64,000 nucleotides of DNA from Polaromonas sp. (GCA_013298815.1 JAAFJF010000001.1:186001-250000), one strand, 5' to 3'; shown: positions 52,627 to 62,850, counted from the first letter of the stretch. Program-made: numbers and translations. The notes: generated by a model from the letters alone, not told the origin.

Positions 52627-54075
52627 CTAAACACTCGTCATCGCCACCGTCTTCGTATTCAAATACGAATCCAGCGCCTCTGGCCCACCCTCAGAGCCAT
52701 AGCCTGAATCCTTCACCCCGCCAAAAGGCAACTCCGCCCACGGCATCGCGGGTTGGTTGATCCAGAGCATGCCAGTTTGCACTTGGGCGCTTAGCTGGTG
52801 TGCGTTCTTGATGCTGCTGGTGAACGCGTAGGCTGAGAGGCCGAAGGGCAGGCGATTGGCTTCTGCTATGGCTTCGTCTAAGTTTTTCACGCTGCGCAGC
52901 GCAGCCATGGGGCCGAAGGGCTCTAGGTTGAAGACGTCGCTGTCTAAAGGCGCGTCCAAAATCAAGGTCGGGGTGAAGAAGTTGCCAGTGCTGCCAATGC
53001 GCTCACCGCCGGTGGCGACGGTTGCACCGCGCTTGATGGCGTCTTCGGTCAGCTGCTGCATGGCGGTGACGCGGCGGGCATTCGCCATGGGGCCCATGGT
53101 GTTGGCGGCGTCTAGGCCGGAGCCGACCTTCATTTTCTCGGTGTAAGCCAAGAAGCCAGCGACGAATTCTTCACGCACGGCCTCATCCACCAAAAAGCGC
53201 GTGGGGGAAATACACACTTGGCCTGCGTTGCGGAACTTGAAGGCTGTAATCATCTTGATCGCGTGTGGCACGTTCGCATCTGCAGCCACAATCACCGGTG
53301 CGTGGCCGCCCAGCTCCATGGTGGCGCGTTTCATGTGTTTGCCGGCGAGGGCGGCGAGTTGTTTGCCCACGGGCGTGGAGCCGGTGAAGGTGATTTTGCG
53401 GATGGTCGGGTGCGGAATCAGGTAGTTGCTGATCTCGGCGGGGTCGCCATAGACCAAGCCAATCACGCCTGCGGGCACGCCTGCATCGACAAAAGCGCGG
53501 ATCAACTCAGCTGGCGAGGCGGGGGTTTCTTCAGGTGCTTTGACGATGATGGAGCAACCCGTCGTCAACGCAGCGCAGAGTTTGCGGACGATTTGGTTGA
53601 TGGGGAAGTTCCACGGCGTGAAGGCCGCGACCGGGCCGACTGGCTCTTTCAGCACCATTTGCTGCACATTGGCCATGCGCGGCGGCACGATGCGGCCATA
53701 GACGCGGCGGCCTTCTTCGGCAAACCACTCGATGATGTCGGCCGACATGCCGATCTCGCCTTTGGCCTCAATCAGCGGTTTGCCTTGCTCTAAGGTCATC
53801 AATTCGGCGATGCCAGCAGCACGTTCGCGCAGCAAGCCAGCGGCAACGCGCATGATCTCGCTGCGTTTGACGGCGGGGGTGTTTTTCCAGATGTCAAAGC
53901 CTTTGGCGGTAGCGGCCAGCGCGTCATCCAAATCCGCAATCGTTGCGTGCGCTACGCTGCCAATCACCTCGCCCGTTGCCGGGTTGTGGACCGGAATGAC
54001 GGCTGCGCCACGCGCGGCGCGCCATTCGTTGTTGATCATGAGTTGGACGTGGGGGTAGGCGCTGGTGGTTGTCAT
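52627..54075 (-). CDS. NAD(P)-dependent semialdehyde dehydrogenase (probably 2-oxoglutarate semialdehyde)
   Basis: A 482-residue aldehyde dehydrogenase. [10 protein letters not shown] and the cofactor-loop [10 protein letters not shown] are followed by the general base in TMELGGHAP and the catalytic Cys in [12 protein letters not shown]. The closest types are succinate semialdehyde and 2-oxoglutarate semialdehyde dehydrogenases. In this neighbourhood, with the keto-deoxy-pentonate dehydratase, the second is more likely and would complete a Weimberg-type pathway. Confidence 0.9.
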   Translation of the reverse strand: MTTTSAYPHVQLMINNEWRAARGAAVIPVHNPATGEVIGSVAHATIADLDDALAATAKGFDIWKNTPAVKRSEIMRVAAGLLRERAAGIAELMTLEQGKPLIEAKGEIGMSADIIEWFAEEGRRVYGRIVPPRMANVQQMVLKEPVGPVAAFTPWNFPINQIVRKLCAALTTGCSIIVKAPEETPASPAELIRAFVDAGVPAGVIGLVYGDPAEISNYLIPHPTIRKITFTGSTPVGKQLAALAGKHMKRATMELGGHAPVIVAADANVPHAIKMITAFKFRNAGQVCISPTRFLVDEAVREEFVAGFLAYTEKMKVGSGLDAANTMGPMANARRVTAMQQLTEDAIKRGATVATGGERIGSTGNFFTPTLILDAPLDSDVFNLEPFGPMAALRSVKNLDEAIAEANRLPFGLSAYAFTSSIKNAHQLSAQVQTGMLWINQPAMPWAELPFGGVKDSGYGSEGGPEALDSYLNTKTVAMTSV

Positions 54076-54259
54076 GTGTTTGAAAGAGTGTGAGAGTTAA
54101 AAAGAGGCGTTAAAAAGGGAGTTCGATAGCAAAACAGCTATCTTACGACGAACCCCCACTTTGTGCAGGCTTCCAAGTCGCAAATGGGTCTGAAAAATCT
54201 TCTTTTTGACTATACTGAGATAGCAAAAAATAGATAGTTCATTTATCTCTAACCTACGC

Positions 54260-55429
54260 ATGAACACCTCAAAACAAGCCAACATCAGCATTTCCACGCA
54301 TTTCGATTCGGGAGCGATAGAGGTCGTCAGCCTTGCCAACCCGCAGGACATCCAGTTGAATATCCGAGCCGATCAGGGTGTGAACGGTGCGGCTGAGTTT
54401 GCCCAGTGGTTTCACTTTCGGCTACAAGGCGCGGCGGGTGTGCCGGTCAAGCTCCGGTTTTTGAATGCGGCGCAATGTGCGTATCCCAAAGGCTGGGAGG
54501 GCTACCGCGTCGTCGCCAGTTATGACCGCCAGCTGTGGTTTCGCATCGACACCCAGTTTGATGGGCAGATTATGACTGCGACGATCACGCCTGACACCAA
54601 CAGCATCTATTTCGCCTATTTCGAGCCGTATTCCTACGAGCGACACCTCGATTTGCTGGGTTCAGCAGCGGAATCTGAGCATGTTCAAAGCGAGTTTTTG
54701 GGCCACACCGTCGATGAACGCGACATGAACGTGCTGCACATCACCGATGCGTCCTCTGCCGTTGAAAACAAAAAGAACATCTGGCTCATCGCCCGCCAGC
54801 ACCCCGGCGAGACCATGGCCGAGTGGTTTGTGGAAGGCTTTTTGGAGCGCCTGCTGGATGTTGACGACCCCGTCAGCCGCGTGCTGCTGGCGAAATGCGT
54901 GTTCCACGTCGTTCCCAACATGAATCCTGATGGCTCGGTGCGTGGCAACCTGCGCACCAACGCGGCGGGTGCGAATCTGAACCGCGAATGGCAAGCCCCC
55001 ACGATGGAACGGTCGCCCGAAGTGTTTTTAGTACGCCAAAACATGCTGGAAACCGGTGTTGACCTGTGTCTAGACGCACATGGTGATGAGGGCCTGCCGT
55101 ACAACTTTGTCGCCGGCTCAGAGGGCAACCCAGGCTACACAGACAAGATCGAACAACTAGAAAATGCCTTCAAAGCAGCCTGGCTAGCCGCCAGCCCAGA
55201 CTTTCAAACCGAGCAAGGCTATGGCAAAACGGCCAAGGGAACAGCCAACCAAACCCTAGCCACGAATTGGATTGCCCAGCAGTTCGGCTGCCTAGCCTTC
55301 ACCATAGAAATGCCGTTCAAAGACAATGCGAATCTGCCCGATGCCGGTGTGGGCTGGAGTGGTGAGCGCTCTAAAAAGTTAGGTGCAAGTGCATTGTTAG
55401 CTGTATTATCAGTGATAAATGAACTGTAG
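54260..55429 (+). CDS. M14-family zinc carboxypeptidase (CCP-like)
   Basis: A 389-residue metallopeptidase. An N-terminal beta-sandwich (about residues 1-135) is followed by the M14 domain. Zinc ligands are His and Glu in RQHPGETMAEW (about 178-188) and His in LDAHGDEG; the substrate motif is NPDGSVRGN and the catalytic Glu lies in TIEMPFKD. The layout is that of cytosolic-carboxypeptidase-like bacterial M14 proteins. There is no signal peptide, so it is intracellular. The bacterial substrate is unknown. Divergent from the aldehyde dehydrogenase gene. Confidence 0.92.
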   Translation: MNTSKQANISISTHFDSGAIEVVSLANPQDIQLNIRADQGVNGAAEFAQWFHFRLQGAAGVPVKLRFLNAAQCAYPKGWEGYRVVASYDRQLWFRIDTQFDGQIMTATITPDTNSIYFAYFEPYSYERHLDLLGSAAESEHVQSEFLGHTVDERDMNVLHITDASSAVENKKNIWLIARQHPGETMAEWFVEGFLERLLDVDDPVSRVLLAKCVFHVVPNMNPDGSVRGNLRTNAAGANLNREWQAPTMERSPEVFLVRQNMLETGVDLCLDAHGDEGLPYNFVAGSEGNPGYTDKIEQLENAFKAAWLAASPDFQTEQGYGKTAKGTANQTLATNWIAQQFGCLAFTIEMPFKDNANLPDAGVGWSGERSKKLGASALLAVLSVINEL

Positions 55430-55473
55430 CCGCTGTAATTACTGCCTAAGAAGCTATTAATAATATAGCAAAC
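55426..55473 (-). repeat. dispersed repeat family A, copy 11
   Basis: Minus strand: TTTGCTATATTATTAATAGC, then TTCTTAGGCAGTAATTACAG, then CGGCTAC. It overlaps the stop of the carboxypeptidase gene and ends 10 bp before the end of the LuxR-type gene. Confidence 0.8.
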
Positions 55474-55482
55474 AGATTTAAT

Positions 55483-56580
55483 TTACGCTGAATTGACCTC
55501 AACAACCTTAGGCAAAGCACCTAGCAGCCGTATCAACTCCTGCTGTCTTGTTGTGCCAGTTTTTGCAAAAATATTAGATAACTGGCTACGTACTGTCGGC
55601 ATTTTCAATTCTAAAATTTGAGCAATCTCAGCGGGTGTTTTACCTTGCAACAAAAGCGGAATCAGGCGCGCTTCTGCTTTTGAGAGGGTAAAAGCGTTAC
55701 TTACAAATTCTGCCGCAGCATCAGGCCGTTTTTCAGGATCCACCAAGATGAGCATCACCGATGCGCGCGTTTCTCCAGCGGTGTTACGTACTGGGGCTGA
55801 GACTGGCAGCGTCAACAGCATAGTGCGTGCTTTGCCAAAAACCGCTGCGCCGCCTTCACCTTTAGCTGCTGCGTCAATACATTGAGCCACCGCACCAGTT
55901 ATCGGTAAACCGTTTAACAAGATGTCCGCCGCCAAGCTTTTCGCGGTACGGTTAGCATGCTGCACACGTCGCGCGGGGTTGATAAACATCACCCCAAAAT
56001 CCATGCTGTCCAAGCTGGCGTGGTAGGTCACTAACTGTTCGCGCATGCTGCGCCATTCCCAGTGCAGTGAAAAAGCGCGTTGAATGTGTGGATAGAGTAG
56101 ACGTAGCGCATTGGCATCCGTTTGGTTAAATGCGGCAGCACCGGGTGGACGAAAGAAATTCAGCGTCATCGGTGGTGTCTCAAAAGCATTGCTGCTTTCA
56201 AGCATCGTAGCTGTCATCAAATGTTCTGCCGGCATGGTAACTAAGAAGTCACGGTAGAAAGCAGTTCGCTTTAATTCGGCTGTGCTGACATGCTCAGTGC
56301 CAATCAAAATGGCGCCTTTGACAAACAAGCCCTTTTCAGTCCCAGTAGCAAGCCAAATATTGTGTTGCCACCAATATTCAGAATATTCTTTGGCGCAGGT
56401 TTCACTGAAATTATGCGTGGCATAAAAGTCTTGCTCATATTGACCTTGGCCAATGAACACGAAAAAGCCGATATTGGCATCAAGATAGTTGCACAACATT
56501 TTGACAATGTCGCTCCAAGCCTCTTCACGTCCTACAGCGTCGTAGAGGCAATAAATAATGCTTTGCGCGTCGGTTTTCAT
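55483..56580 (-). CDS. LuxR-type HTH regulator beside the exported-protein run
   Basis: A 365-residue regulator. The N-terminal 270 residues look like a sensor part (LCNYLDANIGFFVFIGQGQYE; a PAS-like PARRVQHANRTAKSLAAD near 210). The C-terminal LuxR/GerE HTH is at about 297-355 (LSKAEARLIPLLLQGKTPAE, VRSQLSNIFAKTGTTRQQEL). It lacks an obvious acyl-homoserine-lactone domain or receiver domain. Divergent from the 980-residue secreted-protein gene with 90 bp between; a 14-bp palindrome covers its start codon. Confidence 0.85.
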   Translation of the reverse strand: MKTDAQSIIYCLYDAVGREEAWSDIVKMLCNYLDANIGFFVFIGQGQYEQDFYATHNFSETCAKEYSEYWWQHNIWLATGTEKGLFVKGAILIGTEHVSTAELKRTAFYRDFLVTMPAEHLMTATMLESSNAFETPPMTLNFFRPPGAAAFNQTDANALRLLYPHIQRAFSLHWEWRSMREQLVTYHASLDSMDFGVMFINPARRVQHANRTAKSLAADILLNGLPITGAVAQCIDAAAKGEGGAAVFGKARTMLLTLPVSAPVRNTAGETRASVMLILVDPEKRPDAAAEFVSNAFTLSKAEARLIPLLLQGKTPAEIAQILELKMPTVRSQLSNIFAKTGTTRQQELIRLLGALPKVVEVNSA

Positions 56581-56591
56581 TCATATGAATG
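56578..56591. promoter_or_regulatory. 14-bp palindrome on the LuxR gene start
   Basis: CATTCATATGAATG is a perfect palindrome overlapping the ATG of the regulator gene. It is a candidate autoregulatory operator that could also control the divergent secreted-protein genes. Confidence 0.5.
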
Positions 56592-56670
56592 TATCGGAAT
56601 AGCTTAGTTGTGTAAACAATAGTGAGCTTTAAGGCGAAATTGCCGAGAATTAAAACAACAAAAGGTACTT

Positions 56671-59613
56671 ATGATGCAAAGCAAAAAATCCTATCGTTCG
56701 CGTTTGTGCCACGGGCTGTGCGCGATGGCGATGGGCACTTTAGCTTGCCTGCCACAGCATGCCACGGCGGCAGAGCCTCTAGGGCAAATCAAACAATGTG
56801 TCTCTGAATTGTGGGATTGCGGTACAAGCGCCTTGAAAACTTATGCAAAAGGGATTGAAGCCGCAGGCAATGTATTGTGGTTTATGGCGAGCAATCCCGA
56901 TTGTGTCGCCGGCATGATAAGCGGTAACCCGGTGACTGTGGGCGCTACCGGTTTGATCGTTGGTTTAGGCGCCGCTGGCGTGGTTAACAAGAATCAATGT
57001 GAGGGCGATATCTATGGCGTAGCCATGCAGCCAATTGCTGCTGCGTTGGATGAAATAATACCTAAATCAGTGCTAACGCCCAATCTTAAGAGCGGCTTTG
57101 TCAATGTTCTGAAAACGCAAGGTACTGAGGTTTTGAAAGGTTTAGCGCAACCGCTTCCTGTACCAGCAGTGCCGCCAAGCCTGGGGGGCATCATTACCTG
57201 CGGCTGCAACGCTTTGGAGTCGGGCGCCGAAGCTCTAGAAGATATTAAAACCGTGGCTAGATTGGCAAAAGAAACGGCACAATCCTGTAAAAGTGCTGCT
57301 AACAGTTGCCCTGGCTTAAAGCAAGTTCTGCAGGTTGGTGGCTATGTCGTGCAGGCTATTACGGATCCATCTAGTATTGTTCAAGACTGTGACAGCATGT
57401 CTCGCCAACAGTATGTAGCAGCTCGGCTCAGGCCATTGATCCCAGGTTTGGTCAGTCAATTCAAAGAAAACACGCCTTGGGCGAAGTCAACTGGCGAAAA
57501 GGTGCTGGCTGATGCGTTTGAGACCTGCCGTAGCTATTACGACAGCCACTGCTACAAAGAAAAAGCAGCGGCGGATTTCTGTCAGGGCCCTGTTAACGAT
57601 CAAAACTTTGATCCTGAGTTATGGGCAGAAATAGGCAAACTGCTCAACGGCCCAGTGTTCGATGATTACTTTAATGAGAACTGGTCCAAGTTATTGGCGC
57701 TTCCTGCATGCCCTGCGGCAGCGGGCATATCCATCGGTAAAAATACCGCAACCGGTGAAACTGATGCGCTGGCTATGCGCAATCAGAACGCCGAGCAATG
57801 TAAACAAGAGCTTCCAAGCTTGGTTTTGGGGGGGAGTGGCAGTTACAAATCCGCAGTACGCGACATGCTGCCGCAAAGTCGTGAAGCTTGGGCTGCTGCA
57901 GGCGTACGTGGTGAGCAAAACAAGCCGCCACTTGACCAAGCCCGGTTGTATTTTCGCCGCATCATGACGTCAGCTGCGGTGGTTAGTCGTATCAAAATTA
58001 AACAACGCATCGATTATTACGTGCAGCGTGATTCTGAGATCAAGGTATCAGGAGCAACGTTGGCGATGCCAACCACCGTGTTGAACCGTTCTTATGGGCT
58101 TTGGGCCAAAACCATCGTGGCTTTCAATGCGAATAAGTGTCCAAAAGATGCCAAAGGCTGGTCGGGCTTTGGCAGTAAGGATAAATTGGACTATATATGC
58201 CTGAAAGATTTGGCCAACAGTTTGGGGCTTGAGACAGAAGAGAAACTTGTGAGCCAAGAGTTTGGTGTCATCGTCGCGGAAAACCACATGGTTGATGGCA
58301 GCTTTAAGGGGGCTTCGCCGTATGTAAAAGCATCGCAAAAATATTTCCAAGCTGCCAAAGCCTTACCGCCTAAAGATGAGACCGACGCGAATGAGTTTTG
58401 GAAGATAGCCAAACCCATCGCCGACGCAGAGTTTGTGAACATTGCGGCTAATATGTTCCCCAAACATGCAGCGCGAGTTGCTGCCAATAGCGAAAGCCGT
58501 AAAAAACAAAAAGAAAATTTTGATACTTTCATAACTGTGGCTGAGGTTGAGAACAAAGATCAGATGACCCGCTGTCAAAAGACCAACAAGGTCGAGCCTT
58601 GCAAGAGCGATATGACCAAGCTGTTGCAGGACGAGAAGGCGGATATGACGGGCATCATCAATGTTGCTTATGTCGGCTTAAAAACAACGACCGAGCCAGT
58701 GGATGATAAGGTCTACGACGCCACCATTAGCAAACTGAGCGAGCGCTTGAAAAAGACGGAAAAACTTTATATCAGTTCTGCCTTGCTCTACCCTCTAGAC
58801 ATGAGTAAAGCCATTAGCACAGGCATCAAAGGACAAACGCCTACAACATCTGGCGTATCACCAAACGTGACGGGTGCAATCGATAAAGGCGGTATTGCGT
58901 CCACGCCGCCCAAAGCAGGTGAGCCCATCGCGCCTAAAACGGCGATTGCTTCTCCGCCGACGACTACGGGTACTACATTTGGCATGCGTACCGCGCCCAC
59001 CATGGCATCCAGCAACAAGAGTAATAATGTCGTTCTCGCCGCTGCTCCACCAATTGTTGGCGCCAAGGTCGATAAAAATCTAGGGCCTAATGTTGGCTTA
59101 AATGCAAGCGCAGCGACAGCTGCAACTACACCGCCGCCGTTAGTTCGCGACAATCCACCCGTTGCTATTGCAATGACCCCACCTGCGGTTTCTGGCTCAG
59201 GACTCCCCGCTATCACCAAAACGAATACGCCGAACGTTCCCAGTTCTGTGGCTGCTACCGCTACACCTTTCAATGAAAAGCAATACCGCGACAACCGCGC
59301 AAAAGAATTTTTGACGCAATGGCTCAGTCGTTGCAAAGACAACGACTGCCGACGTGATGTAAGCGCTTTGCTGGCAAAACAACTCGACGAAGAGGTTGCG
59401 CAAATCAAAGCTAACGTGAATGCATGGCATGACAAAGCATTTCAAGAGCGGATTCAGGACATCGTTGAAAAACGTTATGAGGCGCAGTTGAAGGCTGAAA
59501 TGACGACGCCTGTGACTCCAGTCGTTACTCCACCAGCCATCCCGTCTGGCCCTGTTAAGGGTGGAACACTCACTGCACCACGTATTACAAATACACCTGC
59601 AAATGCGCGCTGA
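56671..59613 (+). CDS. 980-residue secreted protein of unknown function
   Basis: A signal peptide (GLCAMAMGTLACLPQHATA, cleaved near AA-EP) leads a long exported protein. The N-terminal third (about 35-260) has hydrophobic/Gly stretches (GATGLIVGLGAAGVVNKN) and many Cys. The middle (about 260-700) is Lys/Glu-rich and helical with scattered Cys pairs. Residues about 715-870 are low-complexity Pro/Thr/Ala-rich. The last 110 residues contain a helical segment with two close Cys (SRCKDNDCRRDV). I recognise no domain. It is the first gene of a five-gene run of exported products, divergent from the LuxR regulator. Two ATGs (56671, 56674) are possible starts. Confidence 0.75.
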   Translation: MMQSKKSYRSRLCHGLCAMAMGTLACLPQHATAAEPLGQIKQCVSELWDCGTSALKTYAKGIEAAGNVLWFMASNPDCVAGMISGNPVTVGATGLIVGLGAAGVVNKNQCEGDIYGVAMQPIAAALDEIIPKSVLTPNLKSGFVNVLKTQGTEVLKGLAQPLPVPAVPPSLGGIITCGCNALESGAEALEDIKTVARLAKETAQSCKSAANSCPGLKQVLQVGGYVVQAITDPSSIVQDCDSMSRQQYVAARLRPLIPGLVSQFKENTPWAKSTGEKVLADAFETCRSYYDSHCYKEKAAADFCQGPVNDQNFDPELWAEIGKLLNGPVFDDYFNENWSKLLALPACPAAAGISIGKNTATGETDALAMRNQNAEQCKQELPSLVLGGSGSYKSAVRDMLPQSREAWAAAGVRGEQNKPPLDQARLYFRRIMTSAAVVSRIKIKQRIDYYVQRDSEIKVSGATLAMPTTVLNRSYGLWAKTIVAFNANKCPKDAKGWSGFGSKDKLDYICLKDLANSLGLETEEKLVSQEFGVIVAENHMVDGSFKGASPYVKASQKYFQAAKALPPKDETDANEFWKIAKPIADAEFVNIAANMFPKHAARVAANSESRKKQKENFDTFITVAEVENKDQMTRCQKTNKVEPCKSDMTKLLQDEKADMTGIINVAYVGLKTTTEPVDDKVYDATISKLSERLKKTEKLYISSALLYPLDMSKAISTGIKGQTPTTSGVSPNVTGAIDKGGIASTPPKAGEPIAPKTAIASPPTTTGTTFGMRTAPTMASSNKSNNVVLAAAPPIVGAKVDKNLGPNVGLNASAATAATTPPPLVRDNPPVAIAMTPPAVSGSGLPAITKTNTPNVPSSVAATATPFNEKQYRDNRAKEFLTQWLSRCKDNDCRRDVSALLAKQLDEEVAQIKANVNAWHDKAFQERIQDIVEKRYEAQLKAEMTTPVTPVVTPPAIPSGPVKGGTLTAPRITNTPANAR

Positions 59614-59644
59614 TCTAACGCTTCGTCCAACTTTTGGAGTTTTT

Positions 59645-61417
59645 ATGACTGAGACTAATCCTAGCCTTGGCCGCAGGCGGCTGTTTTCGCTTTCCGTAGG
59701 TTACGAACTAACTTTGATTACCTTGGCGTTTCTTACGCCTCAGGTGCTTGCACAAACGATTGAACAAGCGCCAGTTTCGGAGCAAGAAAAAACCAACTTG
59801 AACCAGCAAATTCTACAAAAATGGCAGATGCAGACAGGCCAAGCAGGCGCACTTAATACGCAGGGTCAAGTAGAGTTTCATGGTGATGTAACGCTTGATG
59901 TTTATCACAATAGTGTCACGAATCCTAGCGGAAAATCTGATTTGACACCTCTTAAAACAGGCGCTTTTGAAAAAATAGTATTGCAAGGTGATGTGCGTAG
60001 TACCTCAGCTGATGAAGATGTGCTTTATGCGCAAGGTGTGATAACGGGGTCAAATGATCGCTCCGTTTTGGCACGGTATGCGAACGTTGCAAACAGCGTG
60101 CAAATTGGGCGAAGTGGCATAGGTTATCAGTTATCTTTTGGAGATGTTGTCGCTGCATTTTCGGGTCTGGGCTCCAATTTGGGCTTACGCGGTACGATGG
60201 GGATAAAAGAGCTGGGTGGTCTGACTGTTACTGGCTTTGCTGGAACCGTCGCAGAAAGCTGGGAGGCTTTGAGCAATCGTGTGGCGTTGGATGGTTTGTC
60301 ACCCCGTACACGCTATCTGCGTGATGTGGTGGGCGCGAAAGCTGAATATAAAATTTCGGATGAATTTACAGGTTTTATGACCCTTCAGAATTACCACGAT
60401 CGCATGGGTTCTGCGGATTTGCCAGTGGGCTCGGCGGCGCTTGATGGTCACATAACAACTATCGGTTCAAAATATGTGAATGGAAATCTCCAAGTCACTG
60501 CTGAGGCTGCCCGCAGCACAAAAAATGATTTAGTGGCCAGCACGAGCGCAAGTGGTCAGGCAAGCATTATTGATGCCACATACCGTATGGATACGGTAGC
60601 TTTCCGCTCAGGCTATCACGACCTTGATGCAAATTTTGCATCGTTGGCGCAAACAACAGCAGCAGGTATTCGGGAATGGTACGTTGGCGCTGATTGGACT
60701 ATCATGCCGCAGTTAACGTATGGCGTAGACGTGAGAGATGCTGTCACGCGCTTGGCAGCTCAAGGTGAAACACCGAGTAGCCAATCGTCTTTGAAATCAT
60801 TAACGAACAGAGTTAATTACAGCCTCATAGCTGTGCCGGGTTTGACGGTGTCAGTCTCAGATACTCGCAATAAAGGCAAAGATGCACTTCTTAACAGCAC
60901 CCTGAATGATACAACCCAATTTGTGACAACTTATGCCAACGCCGATTGGTCTGCGAATGCTCTGGTAGGTATTGGTCGAGCTATAAACCCTTCAAACGAG
61001 GCTGCAGATAGCAAGAATAAAAATTGGCAACTTACAGTAGGGAGAAATTTAAGTGATGCTAGCGCGGAAAAGCAAGCAAACTGGACACTGGGTTTGCAGG
61101 CGACAACCGGAAGGCAATTACAAACATTTATCGTGACTGGAATTGAGACACGAACAAGCAATATTGGTCTCAATGTGACGGGTACATCACAGGCCTATGG
61201 CAATTTGAACTTGGGTTGGCAGCGTCAGCGCAGCACGCAACCTATAGCGGGGGCAGCAAACTTGACCACAGACACCCTGAATCTAGATTGGACAAAAGCG
61301 TTTGGTCCACAGCTGACAATGAAGGTCTACGCAAAAATAAACCGTCGTAACCATGGTGACGCTGCGCTGCAGGTAGATGAGCGCATCATAGGTGTGCAAG
61401 GAGCTTTCAAATGGTAA
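59645..61417 (+). CDS. probable outer-membrane beta-barrel protein
   Basis: A 590-residue exported protein. The start at 59645 has GGAG upstream and gives a signal peptide ending VLA-QT. A short helical segment (EQEKTNLNQQILQKWQMQTG) is followed by many alternating hydrophobic strands rich in Gly, Thr and Asn. The chain ends GVQGAFKW, with an aromatic last residue as in proteins inserted by BamA. These are the features of an outer-membrane barrel of about 20 strands; no family is recognised. It follows the 980-residue gene by 31 bp and overlaps the next gene by 7 bp. Confidence 0.75.
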   Translation: MTETNPSLGRRRLFSLSVGYELTLITLAFLTPQVLAQTIEQAPVSEQEKTNLNQQILQKWQMQTGQAGALNTQGQVEFHGDVTLDVYHNSVTNPSGKSDLTPLKTGAFEKIVLQGDVRSTSADEDVLYAQGVITGSNDRSVLARYANVANSVQIGRSGIGYQLSFGDVVAAFSGLGSNLGLRGTMGIKELGGLTVTGFAGTVAESWEALSNRVALDGLSPRTRYLRDVVGAKAEYKISDEFTGFMTLQNYHDRMGSADLPVGSAALDGHITTIGSKYVNGNLQVTAEAARSTKNDLVASTSASGQASIIDATYRMDTVAFRSGYHDLDANFASLAQTTAAGIREWYVGADWTIMPQLTYGVDVRDAVTRLAAQGETPSSQSSLKSLTNRVNYSLIAVPGLTVSVSDTRNKGKDALLNSTLNDTTQFVTTYANADWSANALVGIGRAINPSNEAADSKNKNWQLTVGRNLSDASAEKQANWTLGLQATTGRQLQTFIVTGIETRTSNIGLNVTGTSQAYGNLNLGWQRQRSTQPIAGAANLTTDTLNLDWTKAFGPQLTMKVYAKINRRNHGDAALQVDERIIGVQGAFKW

Positions 61418-62811
61418 GCGTTTCAACACCAATGCGCTGGAAAAACAAAATGCAAAAAATATCTCTTTTGAGTCTCGCTATCGGCTGTTTGAGTGTTGTA
61501 TGGCATCCCGTTTGGGCGCAAGACGTCATAAAAAATACGGAGACCGTTGCAACAGATGGTTTGTCACCAGGCGGCTTGAGCGCACAGGGGAATCCTAAAA
61601 TTTCTGTGCAATGCGTGCCGAATTCACCTGCTCAGCAAGCGTTAGATGCATTGCTGCGTGCTTATGAACAAGGCAATATTGGATTTTTTCAGCAACGGTT
61701 AGATCCAGCCATGATAGGTTTTAGCAACTTTATCAACGACCTTATGACGATGAACAATGCACAACGCCAGACGCGTCTGCAAGTGCTGGATCGTCAAATG
61801 CAATGCGGCCCAGATGTTGCAGTCATTGATTTCGCTTGGGAAAAATATTATTTAGACAACGTTAGTTTTCGTCCAAATGTTACGCGCGGACGTGGTTCTG
61901 TGTTGATTTCTGGTCTGGGTGGGGGTATTTCTGGACAGTGGCGGGTCAGTGGCTTGGTTGGAGACACACCTTTCAAGCCAAGTTTTTCGGATGGCTCGGT
62001 TGTTGCAAATCCTAGTGTTATCAGTTTTTCAAGTACACCTTCAGGGTGCGTGACTGCATTGCCTAGCCTAACTGCTGTCGCAGCACTTGGTGCGCCAGTC
62101 ACAGCATTTCCATTAGCTTCCCCACCTTTTTTGCCGAATTGTTTAAACCCAATTGGTCCACTTGTCGTTACTTGCTCTGTATCGGTTCCAGGAATTTCCC
62201 CATCTGTGTCTGGCGTCGCTTCGGCTTCGCTGGCTAACCCTAGTTGTAGTGCGTCAGCTATAGGCGCGCCCGTCGCTACAGTAGGTGTTCCTCTTTCGTA
62301 CACGCTGACAGGCAGCCAAACTATCAGCGCGGCACCAGGAAGTACGGTTACAGTGAATCTTCCGGTCACATTGTCTGCAACGGCAACTGCCGCTTCTCCA
62401 CCCGGGCAACTTGCTGTGGCATCGAGTGCGAGTGGCACTTGTACAGCCACAATAGTTGTACCTTCTAGCACACCATTGGCTGCGCCGACATGTACAGCTA
62501 GCCCTGCTACCCTCAATGCATCCATTGAAGTACGTGATGCTGATTTAACGGCACCAGTCGTACAAGTACAGGTGCAAGCCAGCAATGGCGATAGCGAAAA
62601 TTTTAATTTACCCAAGATCTCTGCGGGCGTATACCGTCTTACTTCTCTTCCCATCACTCATGGTACAGCCCGCGTCCAACAAAACAGCGGCAGAATCGAG
62701 TTGGTAGGAGCAAGCCCTAGTGCAGTGACGCTGACGATTCGCTACACAGATACCAAGTCCAGCACGGGCGCGAGTGTGGTGCGCCAAACGTCGATGACGT
62801 TGGTGCCTTGA
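61411..62811 (+). CDS. secreted protein with an NTF2-like N-terminal domain
   Basis: A 466-residue exported protein. AGGAG at 61398-61402 supports the ATG at 61411, which overlaps the preceding stop. A signal peptide (ISLLSLAIGCLSVVWHPVWA) precedes a domain at about 65-190 (ALLRAYEQGNIGFFQQRLDP, DVAVIDFAWEKYY, SGQWRVSGLVGDTPF), whose pattern resembles NTF2-like modules found in exported proteins. The rest (about 190-460) is Ser/Thr/Pro/Ala-rich with regularly placed Cys (SCSASA, GTCTAT, PTCTAS), suggesting beta-rich repeats held by disulfides. Function unknown. Confidence 0.7.
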   Translation: MVSVSTPMRWKNKMQKISLLSLAIGCLSVVWHPVWAQDVIKNTETVATDGLSPGGLSAQGNPKISVQCVPNSPAQQALDALLRAYEQGNIGFFQQRLDPAMIGFSNFINDLMTMNNAQRQTRLQVLDRQMQCGPDVAVIDFAWEKYYLDNVSFRPNVTRGRGSVLISGLGGGISGQWRVSGLVGDTPFKPSFSDGSVVANPSVISFSSTPSGCVTALPSLTAVAALGAPVTAFPLASPPFLPNCLNPIGPLVVTCSVSVPGISPSVSGVASASLANPSCSASAIGAPVATVGVPLSYTLTGSQTISAAPGSTVTVNLPVTLSATATAASPPGQLAVASSASGTCTATIVVPSSTPLAAPTCTASPATLNASIEVRDADLTAPVVQVQVQASNGDSENFNLPKISAGVYRLTSLPITHGTARVQQNSGRIELVGASPSAVTLTIRYTDTKSSTGASVVRQTSMTLVP

Positions 62812-62850
62812 TTTGTCATAACTTTTTAAATTTCAAAGTCAGGATAAACA

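Noticed and set aside
54097-54351. 84-codon minus-strand frame between the dehydrogenase and carboxypeptidase genes
   Set aside because: It overlaps the start of the carboxypeptidase gene and the promoter gap, and shows no recognisable features.
58788-59435. 215-codon minus-strand frame opposite the 980-residue protein gene
   Set aside because: It mirrors the Pro/Thr/Ala low-complexity part of the plus-strand gene and has no signal or motif of its own.
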